From the NCBI GenBank assembly GCA_902803745.1, contig CADCRB010000106.1, positions 1 through 8,033 of the forward strand: a DNA stretch of 8,033 nucleotides, written 5' to 3'. The position numbers and the translations under genes were made by a program. Positions 1 through 6,169 of the stretch are shown in pieces. Positions within the stretch are counted from its first letter, which is position 1, and each line of letters opens with the position of its first letter. Source of the DNA: an uncultured Lachnospiraceae bacterium. Lineage in GTDB: Bacteria > Bacillota > Clostridia > Lachnospirales > Lachnospiraceae. Under the pieces are notes generated by a model. That model was given only the letters and a program-made list of their open reading frames with translations, ran no database searches and had not been told where the DNA came from.

Positions 1-1
1 A

Positions 2-85
2 TGCAGGAGATGGGACTTGAACCCACACGGCCTTGCGGTCACAGGCACCTGAAGCCTGCGCGTCTGCCAATTCCGCCACTCCTGC
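2..85 (-). tRNA. tRNA-Leu (anticodon CAG)
   Basis: Read on the minus strand this is an 84 nt class II tRNA. The acceptor arms GCAGGAG (from 85) and CTCCTGC (ending at 3) pair over 7 bp and A at 2 is the discriminator. The anticodon stem CAGGC/GCCTG encloses the 7-nt loop TTCAGGT (47-53), so the anticodon is CAG (49-51), reading the leucine codon CUG. A long variable arm, typical of Leu, and a T arm GTGGG/CCCAT with loop TTCAAGT follow. The base after the discriminator is T, so CCA is not encoded and must be added by the nucleotidyltransferase. It lies 69 nt downstream of rplT and appears to have its own promoter. Confidence 0.96.
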
Positions 86-98
86 ATCCTTTATATCA

Positions 99-133
99 TC
101 AGGCTATGCCGTTACGATACGGCACAAGCCTGA
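99..133 (-). other. Strong stem-loop in the 5' leader of tRNA-Leu
   Basis: On the minus strand TCAGGCT (133-127) pairs with AGCCTGA (105-99). Inside, TGCCGT pairs with ACGGCA around the loop ATCGTA, with a small bulge between the two helices. No T-tract follows on either strand, so it does not look like a standard intrinsic terminator. It begins about 6 nt after the predicted tRNA start site and ends 13 nt before the mature tRNA 5' end. It could be a processing or stabilising element, or an imperfect end for the infC-rpmI-rplT transcript. Confidence 0.7.
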
Positions 134-145
134 GACAACCTACAA

Positions 146-174
146 ATTATACAATCACAGTTTTGATTTTGCAA
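146..174 (-). promoter_or_regulatory. Probable promoter of tRNA-Leu inside the 3' end of rplT
   Basis: Minus strand: -35 TTGCAA (174-169, 4 of 6 consensus bases), a 17 nt spacer, and a perfect -10 TATAAT (151-146). The -35 and most of the spacer lie within the last codons of rplT, whose stop ends at 155. The predicted start is near 139-140, about 54 nt upstream of the mature tRNA. A separate promoter would uncouple the tRNA from L20 autoregulation of the upstream operon. Confidence 0.6.
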
Positions 175-508
175 GCTCTGCGATAGACTTAAAACCCTCT
201 GCATCATTTACTGCGATATCCGCCAGCATCTTGCGGTTAATATCTGCACCGGCAAGCTTAAGTCCATGCATAAGTCTGCTGTATGTGATCCCGTTCATTC
301 TTGCTGCTGCATTGATACGCGCGATCCAAAGCTTACGGAAATCTCTCTTCCTCTGCTTCCTTCCGGCAAAGGCTGAAGCAAGTGCGCGCATAACGGACTG
401 CTTCGCTACCCTGTACTGCTTTGAACGTGCTCCTCTGTATCCTTTTGCTAGCTTTAATACTCTGTTATGCTGTTTTTTGGCATTCAAGCCGCCTTTTATT
501 CTGGCCAT
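155..508 (-). CDS. rplT: 50S ribosomal protein L20
   Basis: The 117-residue product matches bacterial L20 over its whole length: N-terminus [16 protein letters not shown], the basic stretch [15 protein letters not shown], the [14 protein letters not shown] segment and the C-terminal globular part with [14 protein letters not shown]20 is essential for early assembly of the large subunit, binding 23S rRNA. In Firmicutes it also represses its own infC-rpmI-rplT operon by binding the leader. The start is clear: AGGAGG (522-517) lies 8 nt before ATG. It is the last protein gene of the operon, 102 nt after rpmI. An 8-bp hairpin sits just upstream of the ribosome-binding site, and the tRNA promoter is embedded in its 3' end. 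Confidence 0.98.
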   Translation of the reverse strand: MARIKGGLNAKKQHNRVLKLAKGYRGARSKQYRVAKQSVMRALASAFAGRKQRKRDFRKLWIARINAAARMNGITYSRLMHGLKLAGADINRKMLADIAVNDAEGFKSIAELAKSKL

Positions 509-524
509 CTCTCACTCCTCCTAC

Positions 525-543
525 TATAAAACATAGTTTTATA
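525..543 (-). other. Stem-loop directly upstream of the rplT ribosome-binding site
   Basis: Minus strand: TATAAAAC (543-536), loop TAT, GTTTTATA (532-525), a perfect 8-bp stem that is AU-rich with one GC pair. Its 3' arm ends 2 nt before the AGGAGG of rplT. It could affect ribosome access or act as an mRNA processing site. No T-tract of terminator type follows. Confidence 0.6.
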
Positions 544-610
544 TCTGACTCAATAAATCTTCAGCTTACACCGTATACCGGCCTTATCTGCCTGCGACGG
601 TATCAGGCTG

Positions 611-811
611 TTATTTTACGTAAGGCAATATCTTCTTCATGTTCTTCTCATTAGATTCGTCAACTAATGCTGACTTCCTTAAGTTCCTGATAGTCTTGGG
701 AGACTTCTTGGTGAGAATATGGCGCTTGTATGCCTTGTTCCTCTTCAGCTTTCCGCTTCCTGTGAGTTTGAAGCGCTTTGCTGCCGATCTGTTGGTCTTC
801 ATCTTTGGCAT
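611..811 (-). CDS. rpmI: 50S ribosomal protein L35
   Basis: The 66-residue, strongly basic protein starts [24 protein letters not shown] and continues with [17 protein letters not shown], the conserved L35 signature. The usual family length is 64-66 residues. It is a structural protein of the large ribosomal subunit. AAGGAGG (826-820) is 8 nt from the ATG. The gene starts 18 nt after the infC stop, so the two are almost certainly on one mRNA, as in most Firmicutes. The 102 nt gap to rplT is unusually roomy for this operon and holds weak inverted repeats (for instance ATACCG with CGGTAT, 575-603) besides the hairpin next to the rplT start. Confidence 0.98.
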   Translation of the reverse strand: MPKMKTNRSAAKRFKLTGSGKLKRNKAYKRHILTKKSPKTIRNLRKSALVDESNEKNMKKILPYVK

Positions 812-829
812 GATTATTTCCTCCTTTGT

Positions 830-1339
830 CTACTTTTTCTCTGCCAGGGTGATCGTCATGGTACGTCCCTCGACCTTCGGGGCCTTGTCCACGACCGCCA
901 CATCGCTCAAAGCTTCGGCGAAATCATCCAAAATATATCTGCTGTCCTGCATATGAGCCATCTCCCTGCCGCGGAATCTAAGCGTCACTTTCACGCGATT
1001 CCCCTTAGAGAGAAACTTGCGGGCTGCACTCATTTTTGTGTTGAGATCATTCGTGTCAATATTGGGTGACATCCTGATCTCCTTTATCTCAACTATCTTC
1101 TGCTTCTTTCTTGCGTCTTTTTCCTTACGTATCTGCTCATACTTGAACTTACCGTAATCAACGATCTTGCATACCGGCGGATTTGCATTGGGAGCTATCT
1201 TCACAAGATCCAGCTCCGCGTCCTCAGCCGCCCTCATCGCATCTGCTATCGACATTACACCGAGCTGCTCGCCGTCAGCTCCTATGACACGGACTTCCCT
1301 GTCGCGTATCTGATCATTGATAAAATAATCGTTGCTAAT
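830..1339 (-). CDS. infC: Translation initiation factor IF-3, AUU start codon
   Basis: IF-3 binds the 30S subunit, prevents premature 50S joining and checks the start codon and initiator tRNA. The N-terminal domain begins FINDQIRDREVRVIG and carries the PPVCKIVDYGKFKYEQ signature near residues 54-69. The lysine-rich linker and C-terminal domain follow (IKEIRMSPNIDTNDL, then VKVTLRFRGREMAH near 117-129). I place the start at ATT (1339-1337): AGGAGG (1353-1348) lies exactly 8 nt before it, the product is then 169 residues, and homologues begin at this point. The in-frame ATG at 1402 would translate through the leader terminator and adds residues not seen in IF-3. A rare AUU start is a known infC feature in E. 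coli and other bacteria, used for self-control by start-codon discrimination. It is first in the infC-rpmI-rplT operon. Confidence 0.95.
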   Translation of the reverse strand: MSNDYFINDQIRDREVRVIGADGEQLGVMSIADAMRAAEDAELDLVKIAPNANPPVCKIVDYGKFKYEQIRKEKDARKKQKIVEIKEIRMSPNIDTNDLNTKMSAARKFLSKGNRVKVTLRFRGREMAHMQDSRYILDDFAEALSDVAVVDKAPKVEGRTMTITLAEKK

Positions 1340-1353
1340 CGCTTTTTCCTCCT

Positions 1354-1469
1354 GATAAAACAAAAAACCGCGCAGCAAAGCGCAGTCCTCCACAAAGTCC
1401 ATTCCATAATGAACACCTGACAGCTGCTATAAAACGCCTCAGGGTGAGAGCCTTGCTCTGCTTGATAAC
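1354..1469 (-). promoter_or_regulatory. L20-type leader (autoregulatory 5' UTR of infC-rpmI-rplT)
   Basis: From the predicted start near 1469 the leader runs about 115 nt. AGAGC/GCTCT form a small hairpin, CACC(C)TGA pairs with TCAGGTG around a GGCGTTTT segment, then GGACTTTGTG precedes the terminator stem. The GGCTCTCACC and GGACTTTGTG stretches match what I remember of Firmicute L20 leaders. In Bacillus subtilis, L20 binds such a leader, which mimics its 23S rRNA site, and promotes termination. Assignment here rests on position, motifs remembered and the terminator, not on a covariance-model search. Confidence 0.75.
1362..1385 (-). terminator. Intrinsic terminator (attenuator) in the infC leader
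   Basis: Minus strand: CTGCGC (1385-1380), loop TTTGCT, GCGCGG (1373-1368), giving 6 pairs including one G-U. It is followed at once by six T (1367-1362) and then GTTTT. It stands only 8 nt before the infC Shine-Dalgarno, so it must be bypassed for the operon to be expressed. This is the position of the terminator in Firmicute L20 leaders. Confidence 0.85.
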
Positions 1470-1475
1470 TTAAAT

Positions 1476-1504
1476 AAGATACTACGGCCCGGGGAGCTTG
1501 TCAA
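1476..1504 (-). promoter_or_regulatory. Promoter of the infC-rpmI-rplT operon
   Basis: Minus strand: perfect -35 TTGACA (1504-1499), 17 nt spacer, -10 TATCTT (1481-1476; 4 of 6). The predicted start is at about 1469-1470. The -35 begins only 5 nt after the stop codon of the preceding GGDEF-EAL gene, leaving no space for a separate terminator of that gene. Any read-through from it would meet the L20 attenuator. Confidence 0.8.
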
Positions 1505-1509
1505 TACCC

Positions 1510-3423
1510 TTACTGAATACCCGTCCGCTTCATAAGTCCTACAAAATCTCTGGCAGGAAGCGTCCTTGAATAGAAATAGCCCTGAAGGAAGTCACAGCCC
1601 ATAACGGAAAGCCGTCTCGCCATATCCTTCGTCTCTACTCCGACAAGCACGATCTTAAGCTTCTGATTTCTGAACATTTCGATAACATCAGGCAGCAGCA
1701 GTGAATCCTTCTCGAAATAAGACAGCACCAGAGCCCGGTCGATCTTAACCAAGCTTATCGGAAGCTTCATGATATTTTCAAGACTTGAATATCCGCTGCC
1801 ATAGCCGTTCAGAGCAAATTCAGCGCCGGCTTCGGCAAGGATGTTCATATTCATCTGCGCTATGTCATTCCTGCTGGTATCTATGACCTCAGCTATGTCA
1901 AAGCTGATACGGTCCAAAGGAACACCGTTCTTATTTGATATACCTATGAACTCCTCCGCCATCCCCTCCTGCATAAGCTGCATGGCAGACAGATTCACAC
2001 TGATCCTTGATACTCCGTATGTTTCCGGCTCCTGCTCTTTGATAAATTCGCAGGTCTTTTCAAATATATCCCTTCCGAGAGAGATGATGCTGCCGTTTCT
2101 TTCAGCCTCAGCAATAAATTCCCTCGGAGGAATGAAACCTACATTCCTGTCAAAAATACGAGCAAGAACCTCCGCTCTTTCCATCTTTTCGGTAACAGGT
2201 GAATAAATGGGCATGAAATAAATCTGAACGCTCTTCTTCTCTATGGATTTTTCAAGAGCGATCTCTATATCGTTCTTTCTTCTGCTGCTGTTGACCAGCG
2301 CATCATCCACGATGATATTGCCCTTTGCTCCGGCAGAAACGCTTTTAAGCGAATAATCCAGTATATTCTGTGTGCGTTTCAGATCATTATCAAGCATCTC
2401 ATACGGCATAACGATAAATACTACCGAAAACCTTATGTGCTCTCCGCCTATGACAAATCCCGCATCCAGTCTTTTTCTTGCAAATTCCATAGCATGATCC
2501 ACATCAAACTTTGCAGGAGTCAATACTATGTATGTATCCTGACTGTACCTGAAAATATGATCATCGGAATAATTCTTCCTGACATAACCTATAGCCTCTT
2601 TCAGGGCCTTCTGTGCCTTTTCCTCTCCGTAAACCGTCTTGACCGATCTGTAATTGTCAAGGCAGGCAACCAGGAAGCAGAATTCGACGCCGCTGCTCGT
2701 GAGCTCCTTAAGATACTCATAGTATCCGTCCCTGTTAAACAACCCTGTTTCCTTGTCTATATAGAGATCCGGATTCTGAAGCGAAAGATATACTATACAC
2801 ATTGCAAAGCAGGAGAACGCATTCGTAAGAAGGACTTTCGGGAAGAACAGTCCCTGAAGGACCGACCCTATGCCTAAGAGCGCCAGAAGTGAAACGATAC
2901 TGTACATATGGAGTCTGCTCACTCGCGCTCTGTATACGATAACATACGCCACTCCCAGCAAGAGGTAAAATGCATTCAAAATATAATTTGTGATCGCCGC
3001 AGGCCCATGCGTATATCCCATTACGGGATCGAGATAATATATGGCGCCGGTAAAGGGCGTAGACAATGCCATTATCACAAGGATCAGGACCGGAATACAG
3101 TAGACTACAAAAAGAGGAGTCCTTATTACGTCAAGCTGATCCGTGACCGAAAGGATATAAACGAACAAAAGCAATGTGTTCATCGCCATGCAGATGAAAT
3201 ATATCACATTTGCGGTATGAAGCAGCTCCACAGGTATCACATGCCAATACTCATTTGCAAGACCGGAGACAATATCCATAACGGTGGCCAGACACCCCGA
3301 GCACATTGCGAGTATGAAGTACCTGTTCTTCTTGGTCGGAAGATGTCTTTTTGCAAAATAGAATATGAGCAGTACTGTCTCAAATGCAAGTGCCGCTATT
3401 TCGAAATCATAATTCCACTTCAT
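1510..3423 (-). CDS. Membrane GGDEF-EAL protein with degenerate catalytic motifs
   Basis: 637 residues. About seven hydrophobic segments fill residues 5-215 and resemble the 7TM sensory modules found in front of signalling domains. A GGDEF domain starts near DKETGLFNRDGYYEYL (223-238), but the signature loop reads SQDTY (294-298) instead of GGDEF, so diguanylate cyclase activity is unlikely. The EAL domain (about 388-637) keeps E418 (in an EVL motif), N477, E512, K560, E597 and Q614. However, the DDFG motif is NGYG (539-542) and the E of AEGVE is V594, so metal-binding and catalytic acids for c-di-GMP hydrolysis are missing. It is best read as a membrane-anchored receptor or regulatory scaffold rather than an enzyme; ligand binding is unproven. 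The ATG follows the SEC-C gene by 10 nt with only a weak AAGG before it, suggesting translational coupling. An in-frame TAA two codons upstream rules out a longer start. Confidence 0.9.
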   Translation of the reverse strand: MKWNYDFEIAALAFETVLLIFYFAKRHLPTKKNRYFILAMCSGCLATVMDIVSGLANEYWHVIPVELLHTANVIYFICMAMNTLLLFVYILSVTDQLDVIRTPLFVVYCIPVLILVIMALSTPFTGAIYYLDPVMGYTHGPAAITNYILNAFYLLLGVAYVIVYRARVSRLHMYSIVSLLALLGIGSVLQGLFFPKVLLTNAFSCFAMCIVYLSLQNPDLYIDKETGLFNRDGYYEYLKELTSSGVEFCFLVACLDNYRSVKTVYGEEKAQKALKEAIGYVRKNYSDDHIFRYSQDTYIVLTPAKFDVDHAMEFARKRLDAGFVIGGEHIRFSVVFIVMPYEMLDNDLKRTQNILDYSLKSVSAGAKGNIIVDDALVNSSRRKNDIEIALEKSIEKKSVQIYFMPIYSPVTEKMERAEVLARIFDRNVGFIPPREFIAEAERNGSIISLGRDIFEKTCEFIKEQEPETYGVSRISVNLSAMQLMQEGMAEEFIGISNKNGVPLDRISFDIAEVIDTSRNDIAQMNMNILAEAGAEFALNGYGSGYSSLENIMKLPISLVKIDRALVLSYFEKDSLLLPDVIEMFRNQKLKIVLVGVETKDMARRLSVMGCDFLQGYFYSRTLPARDFVGLMKRTGIQ

Positions 3424-3433
3424 ACCTTAACAG

Positions 3434-3943
3434 TCAGATCCCCCGACCGCAGCAGTTTTTATATTTCTTACCGCTTCCGCAGGGACAGGGTTCATTACGG
3501 CCGATCTTTCTTCCCTCACGAACGTAAGTGTGGCTCTTTTTCTGATCCTTTATCAGCTCCTCCTGCTCTTCTTTGGAGTAGATCTCATCCCACTCGGGAA
3601 GACCGTACAGCCAGTCCGCCTTGGCATCCACCATATTTCTGAAAAGCTTTTCTTTATCAAAGCCAAGGGAGACCTCTGTCTCTTCTGTCATACCCTCAAG
3701 ATCATTCGGTGTTTTCAGGGAATCATTGATCCCGTCGAGAAAACCGGTCATATACATAAGCGAAATGCCGTATTTCTCCGCCAGAGAAGCTACGGTTCCC
3801 TTAACCTCCTCATCCGGAGTCTTAAGGAGCTCTATGTAGATCTCCTTCTCCTTAAGGAAATAATCCTGCCACAGCCTCTGCAGCTCTCCCTTGTCAGCTG
3901 TAGAGCTGTATGCCATATCACGCCAGTCATTTATCAAGCTCAT
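3434..3943 (-). CDS. SEC-C zinc-motif protein of unknown function
   Basis: 169 residues. The C-terminus is a textbook SEC-C motif, [18 protein letters not shown], with C153, C155, C164 and C165 in a C-X-C-X8-C-C zinc-binding arrangement. The same motif ends SecA, where it contributes to SecB and ribosome contact, and it occurs in many small uncharacterised proteins. The N-terminal ~125 residues are acidic and mostly helical by eye and have no name I can give. The start at 3943 is preferred over an ATG 16 codons upstream because AGGAGG (3956-3951) lies 7 nt before it; the longer version would run through that site and a leader hairpin. It is first in a probable two-gene operon with the GGDEF-EAL gene and lies downstream of rqcH. 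A link to nascent-chain handling is inference from motif and position only. Confidence 0.9.
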   Translation of the reverse strand: MSLINDWRDMAYSSTADKGELQRLWQDYFLKEKEIYIELLKTPDEEVKGTVASLAEKYGISLMYMTGFLDGINDSLKTPNDLEGMTEETEVSLGFDKEKLFRNMVDAKADWLYGLPEWDEIYSKEEQEELIKDQKKSHTYVREGRKIGRNEPCPCGSGKKYKNCCGRGI

Positions 3944-4060
3944 AGTGTCTCCTCCTATATGTATCTCAGTCTTATATCTGACTGAGACCATCCGCAGCAG
4001 ATACAGGTTCCCGGCAAAACGCCTCAGCCATATCTTGCTCCGTTAATCCGAAATCATATA
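3944..4060 (-). promoter_or_regulatory. Structured leader of the SEC-C / GGDEF-EAL operon with two competing stems
   Basis: About 117 nt separate the predicted transcription start from the SEC-C start codon. GTCTCAGTC (3988-3980) pairs with GACTGAGAT (3971-3963) to give 8 Watson-Crick pairs plus a G-U, with an 8-nt loop. This hairpin ends 6 nt before the ribosome-binding site. The same GTCTCAGTC can instead pair with GGCTGAGGC (4029-4021) over 9 pairs, two of them G-U. The two helices exclude each other, as in a riboswitch or protein-responsive leader. Neither is followed by a T-tract, so control, if any, would be at translation or RNA stability. No known riboswitch class could be assigned. 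Confidence 0.5.
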
Positions 4061-4066
4061 CAGATA

Positions 4067-4095
4067 AATATACCTCAAAAATATAAAAATGTCAT
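4067..4095 (-). promoter_or_regulatory. Promoter of the SEC-C / GGDEF-EAL operon
   Basis: Minus strand: -35 ATGACA (4095-4090; 5 of 6), 17 nt spacer rich in T, -10 TATATT (4072-4067; 5 of 6). The -35 shares one base with the rqcH stop codon. The predicted start is at about 4060. No terminator-like hairpin with a T-tract was seen after rqcH, so read-through from rqcH may also reach these genes. Confidence 0.65.
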
Positions 4096-5870
4096 TATTG
4101 CCTGTCATCATCCGGAGCTTTTTTTATTCCGGTAATATCAGGCTGGGCCGTCATTGAGTAATTTGTATGATAGATCACATATCCCGGCACGGCTCCGGCA
4201 GGTTTTTTTACATGCTTTACAGTCACATAGTCAATATCAACCTTACCCTGGTCGCGTCCGGTACTGTAGTAAGCCGCTATGCGGCCCGCCTCATTGAAGC
4301 TGCTGTCCGGCACTGACATAGGATCATCCTTCCCCACTATCATCAAAACATGCGACCCCGGATATGTCTTGGAATGAAACCACCAGTCATTTCCGTGTCC
4401 CGTTTTGAATGTAAGCTCGTCATTCTGGATATTATTCCTTCCGACATAGATATCATAGCCATCGGAGGAAATATAATGCATAGGAGCGCTCTTCTTCCCA
4501 GCCTTTCTTCCTTTCGAAGAGGAAACGCTCTTTTTGATATATCCTGTGGCTTTCAGCTCATCTGCTATAAGCTTAAGATCTTCTTCGCTTTCGGCAGTCT
4601 CAAACGACGCCTCGATGCTTTTCAGATGCGCAAGCTGGGCTCTGCTCTCTTCGGCCTGCTCCATAGCTGCCTTGCGGGTTCTTTTCAGTTTCTCGAATCT
4701 CGCAAAGTATTTGTTCGCATTCTCATGGACTGATATCTGCGGATCCAGCGGCACCCTGATCTCCTTCCCGTCATAGAAATTAACCGTATCGAAATGATCC
4801 GAGCCATCAGGGACTTCGTAGCCGTAAGTGTTTATAAGCTCCGCATAGACCTTGTATTTATCCATTTTATCAGTATCTTTTATCTGCAAAAGCTGAAGGT
4901 CGTATTTTTTCGCAGTCCGCTCTATGGCATTTGATACGATCCTTCGAAGATCCGCCGACTTCTGGCGGATATGATTATAGGCATTACGCTCAGAATAAAA
5001 CCTCTCTATGACCTCTGATATTGAATCAAAGGAGCGCTCCTCAAGGTCTTCATACATAGTAAGACGGACAGCTGCAAATTCCCTTGGGTTACCGTCCTCA
5101 TACACTATCACCGGCCTGAAATCCCCCTCCTTCAGCCCATCCGTAAGCTGCATAAAGTTATCATAGAGTCTTTTAAGATCAGTCTCCGCAAGAGAGGCCG
5201 CGCTTTCATTACCGTCAAGGCCGGATCTGTGACAAAGCTCAGAAGCTATGACCGGCGAAAAGCCCGTATACGTTCCGTACAGTGCTTTGATCACGCTCAT
5301 CGGGCGGCCAAGCACATGATTTCTGAAGTAATCAAACTCACGATCCGATAACGGATCCGCCTTATCCTGTGTAGCGGGTATGAAATACTTTTCACCGGGA
5401 AGAACGGTCCGAACAGAACTCATAGAAGGAGGCACCCGCTTTATGGAATCGATTATCTTATCTTCATCATCCGCAAAGATTATATTGCTGTATTTGCCCA
5501 TCAGCTCTATGATCAGCTTTTTCTGCTTCATATCACCCAGCTCATCCCTGTGCTCGATCTTAAGAATGATGATGCGCTCCAGAGAAGGCTGTGTTACGGA
5601 CAGGATCCGTCCGCCCTGCAAATGCTTGCGCAGCAGCATTGTAAAAGCCGGTGCCTGGATCGGCGCCGTAAGACTCTTATCCGTAAGACATATAAAAGGC
5701 ATGGAGGCACTGACCGATATCAGCAGCCTCTTTACGCCGTATTCCCTGGTCTTTACCGTGACCAAAAGCTCACCCGTCTCGGGTTCAGAGATTTTTGAAA
5801 TATACCCGTCTGTCAGAAAATGCCGCAGCTCAAACGCTGCGGCACAAACAGTCACTCCATCAAAAGCCAT
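4095..5870 (-). CDS. rqcH: Ribosome quality-control protein RqcH (NFACT family)
   Basis: 591 residues, close to the usual 560-590. The NFACT-N domain opens with the family start MAFDG and holds MLLRKHLQGGRI (78-89), LIIELMGKYSNII (119-131) and SIKRVPPSMSSVRTVLPGE (142-160). A helical, coiled-coil middle follows (about 285-445) with the family signature PLDPQISVHENANKYF (374-389). The C-terminal NFACT-R domain has GYDIYVGRNNIQND (471-484), the WWFHSK segment and PGSHVLM (504-510). RqcH binds obstructed 50S subunits and recruits tRNA-Ala to add alanine tails that mark the stalled peptide for degradation; older annotations call it fibronectin-binding protein. The D-R pair needed for tailing in Bacillus RqcH aligns with E98-R99, a conservative change. 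The ribosome-binding site is weak (AGG), so expression may depend on the small ORF 38 nt upstream. Confidence 0.95.
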   Translation of the reverse strand: MAFDGVTVCAAAFELRHFLTDGYISKISEPETGELLVTVKTREYGVKRLLISVSASMPFICLTDKSLTAPIQAPAFTMLLRKHLQGGRILSVTQPSLERIIILKIEHRDELGDMKQKKLIIELMGKYSNIIFADDEDKIIDSIKRVPPSMSSVRTVLPGEKYFIPATQDKADPLSDREFDYFRNHVLGRPMSVIKALYGTYTGFSPVIASELCHRSGLDGNESAASLAETDLKRLYDNFMQLTDGLKEGDFRPVIVYEDGNPREFAAVRLTMYEDLEERSFDSISEVIERFYSERNAYNHIRQKSADLRRIVSNAIERTAKKYDLQLLQIKDTDKMDKYKVYAELINTYGYEVPDGSDHFDTVNFYDGKEIRVPLDPQISVHENANKYFARFEKLKRTRKAAMEQAEESRAQLAHLKSIEASFETAESEEDLKLIADELKATGYIKKSVSSSKGRKAGKKSAPMHYISSDGYDIYVGRNNIQNDELTFKTGHGNDWWFHSKTYPGSHVLMIVGKDDPMSVPDSSFNEAGRIAAYYSTGRDQGKVDIDYVTVKHVKKPAGAVPGYVIYHTNYSMTAQPDITGIKKAPDDDRQ

Positions 5871-5908
5871 ATTATTTTACCTGTCTGTAATCCACCCTGC
5901 CGGCTGAC

Positions 5909-6124
5909 TCAGAAAAACCTGGGAAGAGGTATGAGCTCTCTCTCCCAAAGTCTCCTTCCGATGAACATCTCGGCAGTGATCTTCTGCTCCTGCGAGATCC
6001 GCGAGGTGGTAACGAACGTACCGCTGCCGGTCACGACAGTATTGTTCATCGGACCGCAGATCGCCCCTATAGTGTCTCTGAATGCCGGAAGTCCGGCATC
6101 AGTTCCTGTAGTGTATTTCCACAT
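5909..6124 (-). CDS. Small hypothetical protein upstream of rqcH
   Basis: 71 residues starting MWKYTTGTDAGLPAFRD and ending ERELIPLPRFF. I do not recognise it. Support for a real gene: a strong GGGAGGGGG site 9 nt before ATG, codon choice like the neighbours, the same strand, and only 38 nt to rqcH, which has a weak site of its own. There is no signal peptide, membrane segment or cysteine pair. The N-terminal half is rich in Gly, Thr and Val and looks beta-forming; the C-terminal half is charged and may be helical. An upstream extended -10 promoter fits a two-gene unit with rqcH. It could also be a leader ORF that helps set rqcH translation. Confidence 0.6.
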   Translation of the reverse strand: MWKYTTGTDAGLPAFRDTIGAICGPMNNTVVTGSGTFVTTSRISQEQKITAEMFIGRRLWERELIPLPRFF

Positions 6125-6169
6125 AAAGCTGCACCCCCTCCCGATATGAATCTGTACCCTTCTGGTCTT

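Noticed and set aside
33..536. 167-codon plus-strand open frame
   Set aside because: It crosses the tRNA and the complement of rplT; the L20 reading on the other strand is unambiguous.
1340..1402. N-terminal extension of IF-3 from the ATG at 1402
   Set aside because: The added 21 codons cover the attenuator and the Shine-Dalgarno and have no counterpart in IF-3; ATT at 1339 is better placed.
2908..3642. 244-codon plus-strand open frame
   Set aside because: It is antisense to the GGDEF-EAL and SEC-C genes, rich in Arg, His, Cys and Tyr, has no family resemblance and spans two clear minus-strand genes.
3944..3991. Longer SEC-C protein from the ATG at 3991
   Set aside because: It would translate through the leader hairpin and the AGGAGG that serves the start at 3943.
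1431..4027. 12-base word shared by the infC leader (1431-1442) and the SEC-C leader (4016-4027)
   Set aside because: A 12-base match is expected by chance about once or twice in 8 kb, and the surrounding structures differ.
3957..4060. TPP or c-di-GMP riboswitch before the SEC-C / GGDEF-EAL operon
   Set aside because: Only fragments resemble TPP and its conserved UAAU and GCGUAGGGA parts are absent. No GEMM-type core was seen. The leader is kept as an unclassified structured element.
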